Part shown: piece after piece, positions 50,594-59,929 of the stretch
Position numbering within the stretch: the stretch's first letter is position 1
Layout: each line of letters starts with the position of its first letter
DNA from: Bradyrhizobium sp. CB2312
GTDB lineage: Bacteria; Pseudomonadota; Alphaproteobacteria; Rhizobiales; Xanthobacteraceae
Assembly: GCF_029714425.1 (NCBI RefSeq)
Contig: NZ_CP121668.1
Coordinates: 3,741,501 to 3,805,500 of the forward strand
DNA: 64,000 nucleotides
Direction of reading: 5' to 3'
Program-made: the position numbers and the translations under genes
Notes under the pieces: generated by a model
Told to the model about the DNA's origin: nothing
The model's database searches: none
Seen by the model: only the letters and a program-made list of their open reading frames with translations

Positions 50594-52993
50594 ATGTATC
50601 AAGTTCTTTACTGTCTCACCGACGAGCATGATTGGCGACTTGTTGCGCTTGGCGGTGCGGTGTGTCTGCTCGCGAGCGCTGCGGCGATCAGCCTGTTTCA
50701 CCGGGCGCGAGCGACGCATGGCGGCGCCCGCGTGGCGTGGATCGCGCTCGATTCTGCCGTTGCCGGCTGCGGCATCTGGGCGACCCATTTCATCGCGATG
50801 CAGGCGTACGGGCCCGGCGCCGGCGGCGCCTACAACATCCCCGTGACGGTGCTGTCGCTGATCTTTGCGATCGCAGTCACCTTCATCGGGCTCAGCATCT
50901 CGGTGTCGACGACGCGCGGGCTCCTGATTGCGCTCGGCGGCGCCGTCGTCGGCAGCGGTGTGGCCGCCATGCATTACACCGGCATGATGGCGTTCGAGAT
51001 TCCAGCTCATGTCGGCTGGGAGACCGGCACCGTAACCGTCTCGATCCTGCTCGGCATCCTCTTCGGCTCGCTCGCTCTGTTTGTCGCGGGACGGCGCGAC
51101 GGCGTGTCCAGCGCCCTCGGCGCGACGGTCCTGCTGACAGTCGCCATCGTCTCGCATCATTTCACCGCGATGGGCGCGCTGGAGCTGACGCCCGATCCCA
51201 CGCTCGTGGTCAGCGGTCTTTCGATCCCGCCGGCGTCGTTGTCGATCCTGACCGCCAGCGCGGCGGCTGCCATTATCGCGATCGCGCTCGCGGCCGCCTT
51301 GCTCGACCGTCGTGCCAAGGGCGAACTCGGACGCCAGCAGGTCGTGCTGGATACCGCGCTCGAGAACATGTCGCAGGGCCTGTGCATGTTCGATGCGGAC
51401 GGCAAGATCCAGCTCTTCAACGAACGCTATGCCGCGATGCTCGGCCGCACTGGCATTCCGCTCGCCGGCCGTCTGCTCGTCGACGTGCTACGGGAGGAGC
51501 AGGCGAAAGGCCAGTGGCAGGGCGATGCGGGCGAGTTCTTCGCGCGTCTCATCGCCGATGCGCGCGAGGGCCGCACGACCAGCCAGGTTGTCAACCGGCT
51601 CGGCCGCTCCATCCGCGTCGTCAACCAGCCGATGCAGGGCGGCGGCTGGGTCGCGACCTTCGAGGACATCACCGAATGGCTGGAGGCGCAGGCCAAGATC
51701 TCGCACATGGCGCGGCATGACGCGCTGACCAGCCTGCCGAACCGCGTGCTGTTTCACGAGCAGCTCGAGCAGGGACTGCACCGCACCAGGTCAGGCGACC
51801 AGCTTGCGGTGCTCTGTCTCGATCTCGATCATTTCAAGGACATCAACGACTCGCTCGGCCATCCGATCGGCGATGCGCTGCTCAAGGAGGTCGGCCGCAG
51901 GCTGAAGGCCACCGTCGGCGAGAACGACACTGTGGCGCGGCTCGGCGGCGACGAGTTCGCCGTCGTCCAGATCGGGCGCTCCGAGGAAGCCGCGGCGAGA
52001 TCCCTTGCGGGCCGCCTCGTCGAGGTGATCTCGGCGCCCTACGAGATCGACGACCACCAGATCGTGATCGGCGTCTCGATCGGCATCTCGTTGTCGCCGC
52101 AGGACGGCGACAATCCGGACGAGCTCTTGAAGAACGCCGACCTTGCGCTGTATCGCGCCAAGGCCGACGGTCGCGGCACCTATCGCTTCTTCGAGACCGG
52201 CATGGACGCGCGCGCGCAGGCGCGGCGCCTGCTGGAAATGGATCTGCGCGCGGCGCTGCAACGCGACGAATTCGAGGTGCACTACCAGCCGATCCGCGAC
52301 GTCGCCGCCGATCGCGTCGTCGCCTTCGAGGCGCTGCTGCGCTGGAACCATCCGCAGCGCGGCCTGATCTCGCCCGTCAACTTCATTCCGCTGGCCGAGG
52401 AGACCGGCCTCATCATCCAGCTCGGCGAGTTCGTGCTGCGCGGCGCCTGCGCCGATGCGGCCGCCTGGCCCGACGATGTCGACGTCGCCGTCAACCTGTC
52501 GCCGGTGCAGTTCAAGAGCCCGAACCTGATCGCGTCGGTGACTGCGGCGCTCGCCGCCTCGGGACTGAGCGCGCGCCGTCTCGAGCTCGAGATCACCGAA
52601 TCCGTGCTGCTCCAGAACAGCGAGGCGACGCTGACCACGCTGCACGAGCTGCGCGCCATGGGCGTGCGGATCTCGCTCGACGATTTCGGCACCGGCTATT
52701 CGTCGCTGAGCTACTTACGCAGCTTCCCGTTCGACAAGATCAAGATCGACCGCTCGTTCGTGTCGGAGCTGGCGACGCGCGAGGATTCCATGGCGATCAT
52801 CCGCGCCGTGACCGGCCTTGGCCGCAGCCTCGGCATCGTCACCACCGCGGAAGGCGTCGAGAACGACGCGCAGCTCGAGCTCTTGCGGCGCGAAGGCTGC
52901 ACCCAGGCGCAGGGCTATTTGTTCAGCAAGCCGCGGCCTGCCTCGGATGTGGCGTTGATGCTGGAGCGTCCGCGTTTGCGGGCGACCGCCTGA
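50594..52993 (+). CDS. MHYT-PAS-GGDEF-EAL cyclic-di-GMP signalling protein
   Basis: The 799-residue protein has a MHYT sensor with seven membrane helices. Its three repeats are intact (WATHFIAM near 65, MHYTGM near 127, SHHFTAM near 190). A PAS domain follows, then GGDEF (active RLGGDEFAVV, about residue 455) and EAL (FEALLRW, with NLSPVQF, EITES, DDFGTGYSSL and KIDRSF metal/catalytic motifs). Both enzyme domains look active, so it could make or break cyclic-di-GMP depending on signal. MHYT domains are thought to sense gases or redox with copper. Confidence 0.9.
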   Translation: MYQVLYCLTDEHDWRLVALGGAVCLLASAAAISLFHRARATHGGARVAWIALDSAVAGCGIWATHFIAMQAYGPGAGGAYNIPVTVLSLIFAIAVTFIGLSISVSTTRGLLIALGGAVVGSGVAAMHYTGMMAFEIPAHVGWETGTVTVSILLGILFGSLALFVAGRRDGVSSALGATVLLTVAIVSHHFTAMGALELTPDPTLVVSGLSIPPASLSILTASAAAAIIAIALAAALLDRRAKGELGRQQVVLDTALENMSQGLCMFDADGKIQLFNERYAAMLGRTGIPLAGRLLVDVLREEQAKGQWQGDAGEFFARLIADAREGRTTSQVVNRLGRSIRVVNQPMQGGGWVATFEDITEWLEAQAKISHMARHDALTSLPNRVLFHEQLEQGLHRTRSGDQLAVLCLDLDHFKDINDSLGHPIGDALLKEVGRRLKATVGENDTVARLGGDEFAVVQIGRSEEAAARSLAGRLVEVISAPYEIDDHQIVIGVSIGISLSPQDGDNPDELLKNADLALYRAKADGRGTYRFFETGMDARAQARRLLEMDLRAALQRDEFEVHYQPIRDVAADRVVAFEALLRWNHPQRGLISPVNFIPLAEETGLIIQLGEFVLRGACADAAAWPDDVDVAVNLSPVQFKSPNLIASVTAALAASGLSARRLELEITESVLLQNSEATLTTLHELRAMGVRISLDDFGTGYSSLSYLRSFPFDKIKIDRSFVSELATREDSMAIIRAVTGLGRSLGIVTTAEGVENDAQLELLRREGCTQAQGYLFSKPRPASDVALMLERPRLRATA

Positions 52994-52997
52994 ACGG

Positions 52998-53432
52998 TCA
53001 ACCGCGGCGCAGGGCGAAATGCGCGCCGCAGAACGCCATCACGGCGCCGAGGCACAGGGCGGCAAGCCCGGCAAGCACGACCGAGACGGTCGGGATCGGG
53101 CTCGGCGCCGAGGCCGCCTGGCCCGCGCCTGCGAGCAGGAGCACGCCGACCGCGATCAGGAACTGCCGCATCCGCTGCGGGATCTGGCCGTCGACCGCGC
53201 TCTGCATCAGGCTCGCCGTGAAATAGCCGCCGGAGAAGCCGACGGTAGCGATCAGCCACCAAGCGATCGCGGCGCCCGCAGGCATGAACTCGTGGGTGTC
53301 CGAGCGCCAGAGGCCGCCGAGGTCGAGCCCGTAGCGCGCCCCGAGCATGTGCACGGCGAGCGCGAGCAGCACGCCGGAGATCACGGCGGCGCCGAGAATC
53401 AGGCGGCGCGGAAAAAAGGTCGTCTCAGCCAT
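52998..53432 (-). CDS. Small four-helix membrane hypothetical protein
   Basis: The 144-residue protein has four membrane helices and no recognised domain. The ATG at 53432 begins MAETTFFPRRLILGA. The longer frame to 53531 overlaps the neighbouring divergent gene. It ends 5 bases from the convergent signalling gene's stop. Confidence 0.65.
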   Translation of the reverse strand: MAETTFFPRRLILGAAVISGVLLALAVHMLGARYGLDLGGLWRSDTHEFMPAGAAIAWWLIATVGFSGGYFTASLMQSAVDGQIPQRMRQFLIAVGVLLLAGAGQAASAPSPIPTVSVVLAGLAALCLGAVMAFCGAHFALRRG

Positions 53433-53496
53433 GGCTCGCTTGTAGGATGGGCGAGGGCGGTCGCGCAAGCATATCGCGGACGGGATTGATTTCGAG

Positions 53497-54084
53497 ATGC
53501 AGGTTTCGGGAGCTGAGGCCGCTAGGGCCACGAGCTACGCCTACAAGGCGTCGCTGATCGGCTCGGCGCATCGCTTCGAGCTGACGGAGGAGGGGCTGTC
53601 CTGGCACATCGCCGGCCGCTCGGGCCTGTGGCGCTATGACGAGATCAGTGCTGTCAGGCTGTCGTTCCGCCCGGTGTCGATGCAGCAGCATCGCTTCCGC
53701 GCCGATGTCAGCCACAGCGGCGGCGGCCGCATCGCAATCCTCTCGACGAGCTGGCAGACCGCCGCGCTGATGGCGCCGCAGGACAACGGTTTTCGCGACT
53801 TCATCCTCGAATTGCATGCGCGGATGGCGAAGGCGGGCAGCCGCGCGGCGCTCACCGCGGGCCTCGGCGCCAAGACCTATGCCGCGGTGCTGGCGTTCCT
53901 GGCGCTGCTGACGGTTGCGATGGCGGGGCTTCTGATCCGCGCGCTCATGATCGGCGAGCTCGCGGGCGTGCTGTTCATCCTCGGCTTTGCCGCGCTGTTC
54001 GCCTGGCAGGTCGGCGGCTTCGTGCGGCGCAATCAGCCGCAGAGCTACAGTTTCGATCGCGTGCCGAAGGCGCTGCTACCTTAG
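53497..54084 (+). CDS. Membrane hypothetical protein
   Basis: The 195-residue protein has a soluble N-terminal beta-rich region with SLIGSAHRFELTEEGLSWHIAGRSGLWRYDEISAVRLSFRPVSMQQHRF, resembling PH-like lipid-binding folds, and two C-terminal membrane helices (about 128-150 and 153-172). I do not recognise it. The ATG is at 53497. Confidence 0.68.
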   Translation: MQVSGAEAARATSYAYKASLIGSAHRFELTEEGLSWHIAGRSGLWRYDEISAVRLSFRPVSMQQHRFRADVSHSGGGRIAILSTSWQTAALMAPQDNGFRDFILELHARMAKAGSRAALTAGLGAKTYAAVLAFLALLTVAMAGLLIRALMIGELAGVLFILGFAALFAWQVGGFVRRNQPQSYSFDRVPKALLP

Positions 54085-54096
54085 TCCCCCGACGCG

Positions 54097-55440
54097 CTAC
54101 TCCGTCGAATCAAAATCCTCTTCCTTGGTGCCGAGCAGCGACACGATCGTGCGCAGGCCCGAATCGAGCTGCTCGAAGCTGGGTGGGGCGAGCGCGAGGC
54201 GCACCGCATTCGGCGCGTGGCCGTGCGCGATCGCAAAGGTGGAGGACGGCGTCAGCGCGATGCCGCGCCGCGCAGCGGCAGCCACGAAAGTCTGCGAGCG
54301 CCAGTGCGGCGGCAGCGTTAGCCAGAGATGATAGGACCGCGGGTCGGCGGCGTGCTGGTAGCCGGCGAGCAGCCTTGCCGCGGTCTGCTGGCGGCGCGTG
54401 GCGTCGATGCGCTTCAGCCGCGTCAGCTCGGCGACGGTGCCGTCGGCCATTAGCCGCTGCCCGGCCGCCAGCGCATGGCCGGAGGCGGTCCAGCCGCCGG
54501 TGCGCACCGCGCTCATCACGCTCTCGCGCAAGTGCGGCGGCGCGACGAGGATGCCGAGCGCAAGGCCCGGCGCGACCTTCTTGGACAGGCTGTCGATGAC
54601 GATGCAGCGGTCCGGCTCGAGGGCTGCGAGCGGCGTGTCGTCGGCGAGGAAGCCATAGACGGTGTCCTCGATGATGGTGAGGTCGAGCTTCTCGGCGACG
54701 CGCATGATGTCGGCGCGCCGCGTCGCATTCATGGTGACGCCGAGCGGGTTCTGGATGATGGGCTGCAGATACAGCGCCGACAGATGCGCCTCGCGATGCG
54801 CCTTCTGGATCGCATCGGGCCGCGCGCCGAATTCGTCCATCGGTATAGGCACCAGCGTGATGCCGAGTCGCGCGGCGATGCTCTTGACGTAAGGGTAGGT
54901 CAGCGCCTCGACGCCGCAGCGGCCACCGGTGGGCACGAGCGCGGCGAGCGCGGCCGCGAGCGATTGCTTGCCGTTGGCGGTGAACACGATCTGCTCGGCC
55001 TGCGGCGTAAAATCCTTGCGCGCGAGATAGGCGGCGGCGGCATTGCGCGCACTCTTGGTGCCGGTGCTGGTGGAGACGCGTAGCGCGGATTCGAGCGCAT
55101 CGACGCGCTCCAGCCCTGCAAGGCTCTTGGCGATCATCGCCCATTGCTGCGGCAATAGCGGATAATTGACCTCGAAGTCGATCCGCGCATCGCGCGGCTC
55201 GCTGATGGTCTCGACCTCGCGCCTGACGTCGCCGGAGATGAAGGTGCCGCGGCCGACCTCGCCGACGACGAGGCCGCGGCGGAGCAATTCCGTATAAACC
55301 CGGCTCGCGGTCGAGACTGCGATGCCACGGTCATAGGCAAAATTGCGCTGCGGCGGCAGCCGGTCGCCGGGCCTTAACGTGCCGTTAGTGATATCGGCCG
55401 CAATGGCATCGGCAAGCTTCACGTACTCGAACTTGGACAT
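54097..55440 (-). CDS. MocR-type GntR/aminotransferase transcriptional regulator
   Basis: The 447-residue protein has an N-terminal GntR winged helix (LADAIAADITNGTLRPGDRLPPQRNFAYDRGIAVSTASRVYTELLRRGLVVGEVGRGTFI) and a C-terminal fold-type I aminotransferase domain with the PLP lysine in DSLSKKVAPGLALG. MocR regulators respond to amines or PLP and often control adjacent genes. No obvious target lies next to it; the divergent gene is a DUF1127 protein. Confidence 0.87.
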   Translation of the reverse strand: MSKFEYVKLADAIAADITNGTLRPGDRLPPQRNFAYDRGIAVSTASRVYTELLRRGLVVGEVGRGTFISGDVRREVETISEPRDARIDFEVNYPLLPQQWAMIAKSLAGLERVDALESALRVSTSTGTKSARNAAAAYLARKDFTPQAEQIVFTANGKQSLAAALAALVPTGGRCGVEALTYPYVKSIAARLGITLVPIPMDEFGARPDAIQKAHREAHLSALYLQPIIQNPLGVTMNATRRADIMRVAEKLDLTIIEDTVYGFLADDTPLAALEPDRCIVIDSLSKKVAPGLALGILVAPPHLRESVMSAVRTGGWTASGHALAAGQRLMADGTVAELTRLKRIDATRRQQTAARLLAGYQHAADPRSYHLWLTLPPHWRSQTFVAAAARRGIALTPSSTFAIAHGHAPNAVRLALAPPSFEQLDSGLRTIVSLLGTKEEDFDSTE

Positions 55441-55626
55441 TATTGCACCGAGAGCAATGTTTTACTTGCTCCGAGAAGTGTACTGGAGCATTTAAGTTCC
55501 ATCAAGTTCCGCGATTGAGCCGAGGAGAGCGAGAGCAATCCGACGGCAAACGAGGTGCAGGCGCTGACCGCGTCTGCGCCAACGGCACCTGCTTCGCCGC
55601 GCGGGACAATACGCCGGAGAAGAAAC

Positions 55627-55863
55627 ATGACCACGATTTCGCAAACTGCCGGGCGGAATTTACGCCCATCCTCGTCGAGCGGATTTTTTGCAACGCTCGC
55701 CAACGCCGCTTACGCGCTGTTCGACCGCCTGGAGCGCCGCTCCGCCGTCAAGACCCTGAACGAGCTCGACGACCGCGCCCTGCGCGACATCGGGATCAAC
55801 CGCAGCCAGATCGAGGACGCGGTGCACGGGCAGGTCAAGGCCGAACTGACGCGGTATCTGTAA
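55627..55863 (+). CDS. DUF1127 small protein
   Basis: The 78-residue protein ends in the DUF1127 domain: RRSAVKTLNELDDRALRDIGINRSQIEDAV. These small Arg-rich proteins are widespread in alphaproteobacteria and have been linked to phosphate or RNA metabolism. The ATG at 55627 is better supported than an in-frame start at 55555. Confidence 0.82.
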   Translation: MTTISQTAGRNLRPSSSSGFFATLANAAYALFDRLERRSAVKTLNELDDRALRDIGINRSQIEDAVHGQVKAELTRYL

Positions 55864-55889
55864 GCGCGGCTTCCAGATGACTTCGGGGC

Positions 55890-56351
55890 TCAGGCCATCG
55901 CGGCCTGATCCCACATCCCGCCGAAAGCTCGATCATCTTCGGGCTGGTTGGACTTGCGGCGACGCCTCGGCGCCGAACCCGCTCCGCGCCGCCGCCTGGG
56001 ATCGATCCGCTGCATGCCGGTGCGAAGGCGCGCAAGCAGTACCGGGGCGCGCATCGCGGCCCGCTTCACGAGAAACGCGATCGTCGCGGCCCGGCTCAGT
56101 ATGCTGAGCATCAGCACCACCGAGAAGATGTCGATATAGGCGACGAGGTCCCCGACCAGCATCAGCGCGGGAGGCAGCGGCACGCTGTGGTAATAGGCCA
56201 GCAGCAGGACGGCCACCGGGACGAGGGCCACCACCTTTCGCCAGGTCAGCCGGTCCAGCAGTGCCGCAAACTGCACGACCAGGATCTCCCACAACGCATC
56301 GCCGATCGCGAGCGGGATTTCATAGCTCCACTTGCGCCACAATTGCTTCAC
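55890..56351 (-). CDS. Membrane hypothetical protein with basic tail
   Basis: The 153-residue protein starts at a GTG (56351) with GGAGC upstream. It has two or three membrane helices (about 40-58 and 66-92) and a strongly basic C-terminal region (RRRRGAGSAPRRRRK). It is unrecognised. It lies 15 bases downstream of the universal stress gene and is probably co-transcribed with it. Confidence 0.65.
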   Translation of the reverse strand: MKQLWRKWSYEIPLAIGDALWEILVVQFAALLDRLTWRKVVALVPVAVLLLAYYHSVPLPPALMLVGDLVAYIDIFSVVLMLSILSRAATIAFLVKRAAMRAPVLLARLRTGMQRIDPRRRRGAGSAPRRRRKSNQPEDDRAFGGMWDQAAMA

Positions 56352-56366
56352 CGCATTGCTCCGCGT

Positions 56367-56792
56367 TCAGTGCCTCACCACCAGCACCGAGCACTTGGCG
56401 TAACGCACGACGTGCCCGGCATTGGAGCCGAGGAAATAGGTGCGCATCGCCGGCCGGTGCGAAGTCATGACGATGAGGTCGGCCTTCATCTGTGCGGCTT
56501 CCTCCAGGATCTCGTGATAGATGCCGCCCTGGCGGACCACGCTGGAGATGTGGGAGGGGTCGATGCCGGATTCGCGGGCGACGATGGCGAGCGCCTCTTC
56601 CGAGGTCTGGCGCTGCTGCTCGTCGAAATCGGCCGGGACGTATTCGGCGAGCATCACCGGCGTCATCGGCAGCACGTTGAGCAGCCGGACCGATCCGCTC
56701 CAGTTCTGCGACAGCGTTGTCGCGGTCGCGATCGCCGGCTTGGCGAGATCGGTGTCGGCGAGGTCGATGGGCACGAGGATGGACTTGAACAT
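56367..56792 (-). CDS. Universal stress protein (UspA family)
   Basis: The 141-residue protein is a single Usp domain: MFKSILVPIDLAD at the start, DLIVMTSHRPAMRTYFLGSNAGHVVRYAKCSVLVVRH at the end. The G-x2-x-G-x9-G/S pattern of the ATP-binding subset is only partly present (GSNAGHVVRYAKCSVLV). It probably acts in stress adaptation. The start has GGGAGG upstream. Confidence 0.88.
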   Translation of the reverse strand: MFKSILVPIDLADTDLAKPAIATATTLSQNWSGSVRLLNVLPMTPVMLAEYVPADFDEQQRQTSEEALAIVARESGIDPSHISSVVRQGGIYHEILEEAAQMKADLIVMTSHRPAMRTYFLGSNAGHVVRYAKCSVLVVRH

Positions 56793-56849
56793 CTGCGCCT
56801 CCCTATGAACCAGGCTGGATCAACCGGTCGAGACGGCGCCCGCGCGTCT

Positions 56850-57386
56850 CTAGCCCGATCGAAGCAGCTTGGGGCTGACGAACAGCACCAGTTTGCCGCG
56901 GCGGTAGGCCACGTCGTTCCAATCCTTGACGTCAAAGTCGAAGATCGCAAGTCCCGCGGTGGGCAGATTGTCGGCAAGCGCCTTGGCGCTCGCGGGATCA
57001 CCGCTGCCCATCAGCATCAGGGCGGTCTCATGCATGCCGGGATTGTGTCCGATCAGCAGCACACGCCTGGGGTCGGCGGGGGCGGTTGCAGTGCGAATGG
57101 ATTCCAGGATCTGCGCGGGATCGGCGCCGTAGAGTTCCGGCAGGACCTCGATCTCAGGCGCCGCGACGCGGTCCTTCATCGCCTCCCAGGCGATGTCCCA
57201 GGTCTGCCTGGCACGGACGGCATGCGACACCAGCACGGTCTCGGGGAAGGGGGGATGCGCGGCGATCCAGTCGCCCATCTGGGCGGCGTCCTTGTGGCCG
57301 CGGTCGTCGAGCCGGCGGTCCTGGTCACGGCCGCTCGGCGCGTCAGTCTCTGTCTTGGCGTGACGCAGCAGCATCAAACGGCGCAT
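56850..57386 (-). CDS. SixA-like histidine phosphatase
   Basis: The 178-residue protein has the LRHAKTE phosphohistidine motif near residue 9, the second catalytic His in LIGHNPGMHE, and Arg/Glu positions of the branch 1 histidine phosphatases. SixA-type enzymes dephosphorylate phosphohistidine on phosphotransfer proteins such as Hpt domains. An orphan Hpt protein exists elsewhere in this window, but a link is speculative. The ATG at 57386 is preferred over the GTG at 57407. Confidence 0.85.
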   Translation of the reverse strand: MRRLMLLRHAKTETDAPSGRDQDRRLDDRGHKDAAQMGDWIAAHPPFPETVLVSHAVRARQTWDIAWEAMKDRVAAPEIEVLPELYGADPAQILESIRTATAPADPRRVLLIGHNPGMHETALMLMGSGDPASAKALADNLPTAGLAIFDFDVKDWNDVAYRRGKLVLFVSPKLLRSG

Positions 57387-57522
57387 GGCATTCTCGAATC
57401 GTTCCACGTCCAGAATAATCTACAGGCGCCCGTTGAGGACAAGGTGACAGGCGCCCGATCGGTCTTTAAAGCGCGACGAGCAATAGAACAAATCGTCATC
57501 ACGATTTAAGTTGTTGTTTTGA

Positions 57523-57571
57523 ACGTGATCTTTTCGGAAAACCGCTGCACACATGTCCGGATCATGCTCTA
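57523..57571. repeat. Dispersed alphaproteobacterial palindromic element
   Basis: The sequence around TGATCTTTTCGGAAAACCG and GTCCGGATCATGCTCT matches a dispersed intergenic repeat I know from many rhizobial genomes. It ends 11 bases before the start of the FAD oxidoreductase gene, so part of that gene's 5' leader is repeat sequence. Only one copy is in the window. Confidence 0.55.
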
Positions 57572-57581
57572 AGAAAACTGC

Positions 57582-59039
57582 ATGAACGAGACTTTCACAA
57601 GCGTGTCCCAGCAGGAAGCCGGCTTTCGCGACCGAGTGCGGCTGTCGTTCGATCTCGATGCCGACATCTGCGTGATCGGGGCTGGGCTCGCCGGGCTCTC
57701 GATCGCGCTGGAGGCGGCCCGGCTCGGGGCCAGCGTCGCGGTGCTCGAGGGCCGCCATATCGGCTGGAACGCCTCCGGCAACCAACTCGGCACCGTGACG
57801 CCGGGCTTTGCCTTGCCGCTCACCGACCTGATCGAGCGGATCGGCTTCGAGGACGCCAGGGAATTGTGGACGCTGTCGAAGGAGGGCGCCGAGTTCGTCC
57901 GCGCCAACGCCAGCGAGGAGAACATGCCGGGCATCGGCCTCAGCGAGGGCGTGCTGGAGGTCTCCAATGTCGATGCGGGCGACCGGCTGATCAGCCGGTT
58001 GCAGATGCTGAATGAGGATTTCGACACCGAGGTCGAGGGCTGGCAGATCGATCGCGTCCGCGAGGCACTCAAGACCGATCGTTACTTCCACGGCGTGTAC
58101 TATCCCAGGGCGTTCCAGGTCGACGGACGCAAGTATGTGAACGGCCTTGCGGCATTGGCGCGGCGGGCAGGGGCCCGCATCTTCGAGGACACGCCGGTGG
58201 TCAGCATCGATCATTCCGGCATCCGCAAGCGCATCGTCACACCGTCGGCGCGGCTGCGCGCGACCCACATCGTGCTCGCCGGCAACATCCATCTCGGCGC
58301 GCCCTTGCGGCGGCTGTCGGAGACGCTGCTGCCGGTCTGGCGCTATGCCGGCATCACCGCGCCGCTCGGCGAGCGCGTGCACGACATCGTCGCCTTCAAG
58401 GGATCGGTGATGGATTCCGACGGCGTCGACCATTTCCGGATCGTCGATGGCGACCGGCTGATGTGGGAGAGCCCGGAGACCACCTGGGCCGCGCGCCCGC
58501 AGCGCTTCACAGGCAGCGTCAAGCGGCGGATCCGCACCATCTTCCCCGCGCTCGGCGATGTCGAGATCACCGACATGTTCGGCGGCGCCACCGGCCAGAC
58601 CGTGCACGGCATGCCGCAGATCGGCCAGTTGCGCAAAGGCCTGTGGGTGGCGAGCGGGTTCGGCCGCCACGGCATGAATACGTCGGCTATGGCCGGGCAG
58701 CTGATCGCGCGCAGCATCCTGTGGGGCGATGAACGCTGGAAGCTGTTCTCGCCGTTTGAACTGGTCTGGGCGGGCGGCGTGACCGGTCGTGTCGCGGGCC
58801 AATTGGTCGGGCTCTGGGGCAGGGCAAGTTCCGCCGCCGCGGGCTCACTCGCCCGCTACCGCGAGCGTGCCAGGGTCAAGGACCGGGAGCGCGAGGCCCG
58901 GCTGGCCGAAGCCAACCGCGCCGCCGGCACCGGTCCGCGCCGTCCGCCGCCGGGCGTGCGGCCTCGGCTGGCCCCGGTACCGAAACCTGCGCCGGAAGCC
59001 GTGGAACCGGCCCCGCAGGACGCCAGCGTCTCGCAATAA
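57582..59039 (+). CDS. FAD-dependent oxidoreductase (DAO family) with Pro/Arg-rich tail
   Basis: The 485-residue protein has the FAD dinucleotide motif [29 protein letters not shown] near residue 25 and then a DAO-type domain with [16 protein letters not shown] near the C-terminal FAD-binding region. The last ~70 residues are rich in Arg, Ala and Pro and predicted disordered. The substrate (an amine or amino acid) is unknown. The ATG is at 57582. Confidence 0.85.
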   Translation: MNETFTSVSQQEAGFRDRVRLSFDLDADICVIGAGLAGLSIALEAARLGASVAVLEGRHIGWNASGNQLGTVTPGFALPLTDLIERIGFEDARELWTLSKEGAEFVRANASEENMPGIGLSEGVLEVSNVDAGDRLISRLQMLNEDFDTEVEGWQIDRVREALKTDRYFHGVYYPRAFQVDGRKYVNGLAALARRAGARIFEDTPVVSIDHSGIRKRIVTPSARLRATHIVLAGNIHLGAPLRRLSETLLPVWRYAGITAPLGERVHDIVAFKGSVMDSDGVDHFRIVDGDRLMWESPETTWAARPQRFTGSVKRRIRTIFPALGDVEITDMFGGATGQTVHGMPQIGQLRKGLWVASGFGRHGMNTSAMAGQLIARSILWGDERWKLFSPFELVWAGGVTGRVAGQLVGLWGRASSAAAGSLARYRERARVKDREREARLAEANRAAGTGPRRPPPGVRPRLAPVPKPAPEAVEPAPQDASVSQ

Positions 59040-59125
59040 CCCTGAGAAAAATTCCGCCCGGACGTGTAACGTCAGCCGTTAGAGCCCGTATCTCAGGGCG
59101 TGGACTCCCGCGCACGGAGAATGAG

Positions 59126-59638
59126 ATGTTTGACCGCCGCATCCTGCTAACGACTGCCGCCGGCCTGTTCGGCCTTTCCGCCTTCCGCTGGCTGAGAGGA
59201 TCCTCTGCCGAGGCCGGCGAGAAGGCCACGGAAAAGTTCGAGATCGAGAAGACGGAGGCCGAATGGCGCGCGCAGCTGACGCCGGAGCAATATGAGATCC
59301 TGCGCAATCACGGCACCGAGCGGCCGGGCTCCAGCCCGCTGCTGAAGGAGCACCGCAAAGGCATTTTCGCCTGCGCCGGCTGTGACCTGCCGTTGTTCGC
59401 GTCCGATACCAAGTTCGAGAGCGGCACGGGCTGGCCGAGCTTCTACCAGCCGATCGAAGGCAATGTCGGGAAGACCGAGGACCGCACCTACGGCATGCTG
59501 CGCACCGAGGTGCATTGCCGGCGCTGCGGCGGCCATCTCGGCCACGTCTTCGACGACGGTCCGAAGCCGACCGGTCTGCGCTACTGCATCGACGGTTTCG
59601 GGCTGGTTTTCCACCCGGCGGCGGCGTCGGCGACGTAG
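59126..59638 (+). CDS. msrB: Peptide methionine sulfoxide reductase MsrB, probably exported
   Basis: The 170-residue protein has a Tat-like leader ([18 protein letters not shown]), then the MsrB fold. Zinc ligands are in the CAGC and CRRC pairs, [11 protein letters not shown] is the substrate-binding signature, and the catalytic Cys is in GLRYCIDG (Asn is usual where Asp is here). It reduces methionine-R-sulfoxide in proteins, here probably in the periplasm. The start has GGAG upstream. Confidence 0.9.
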   Translation: MFDRRILLTTAAGLFGLSAFRWLRGSSAEAGEKATEKFEIEKTEAEWRAQLTPEQYEILRNHGTERPGSSPLLKEHRKGIFACAGCDLPLFASDTKFESGTGWPSFYQPIEGNVGKTEDRTYGMLRTEVHCRRCGGHLGHVFDDGPKPTGLRYCIDGFGLVFHPAAASAT

Positions 59639-59649
59639 TGACTTGAGGT

Positions 59650-59751
59650 GTCATTCCGGAGCGATGCGTGAGCATCGAATCCGGAATCTCGAGATTCTCA
59701 GGTGCGCAATCGCGCACCAGAGTTCGGTCCTGCGGACCGCCCCGGAATGAC
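59650..59751. repeat. Palindromic element, GTCATTCCGGAGC family
   Basis: The outer arms GTCATTCCGG and CCGGAATGAC are perfect inverted copies. Inner hairpins include GGTGCGC-AATC-GCGCACC. It is another dispersed repeat family and lies between msrB and flgE. Confidence 0.75.
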
Positions 59752-59850
59752 GTCACGTCCCGGCAATTGTTGCCGGCCCGGCAATTGTGCCCCGGTCATC
59801 CGACCTGGGCTTGTCTATTTAAGTCATTGATTTCCTGAAGATACCCGCAT

Positions 59851-59866
59851 TGGCATAGCCCTTGCG
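59851..59866 (+). promoter_or_regulatory. Candidate sigma-54 promoter of flgE
   Basis: TGGCAT at 59851 and TTGC at 59862 give the required GG-N10-GC spacing of sigma-54 -24/-12 elements. It lies 64 bases upstream of the flgE start. Sigma-54 control of hook genes is known for the Caulobacter-type flagellum, to which the thick flagellum of Bradyrhizobium is related. Confidence 0.6.
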
Positions 59867-59929
59867 ACTGTCTCTTCCGACTGCGGCCATGGTCGACCGG
59901 CCGCCGGGATCGGATTTGGAGACAAAGTT

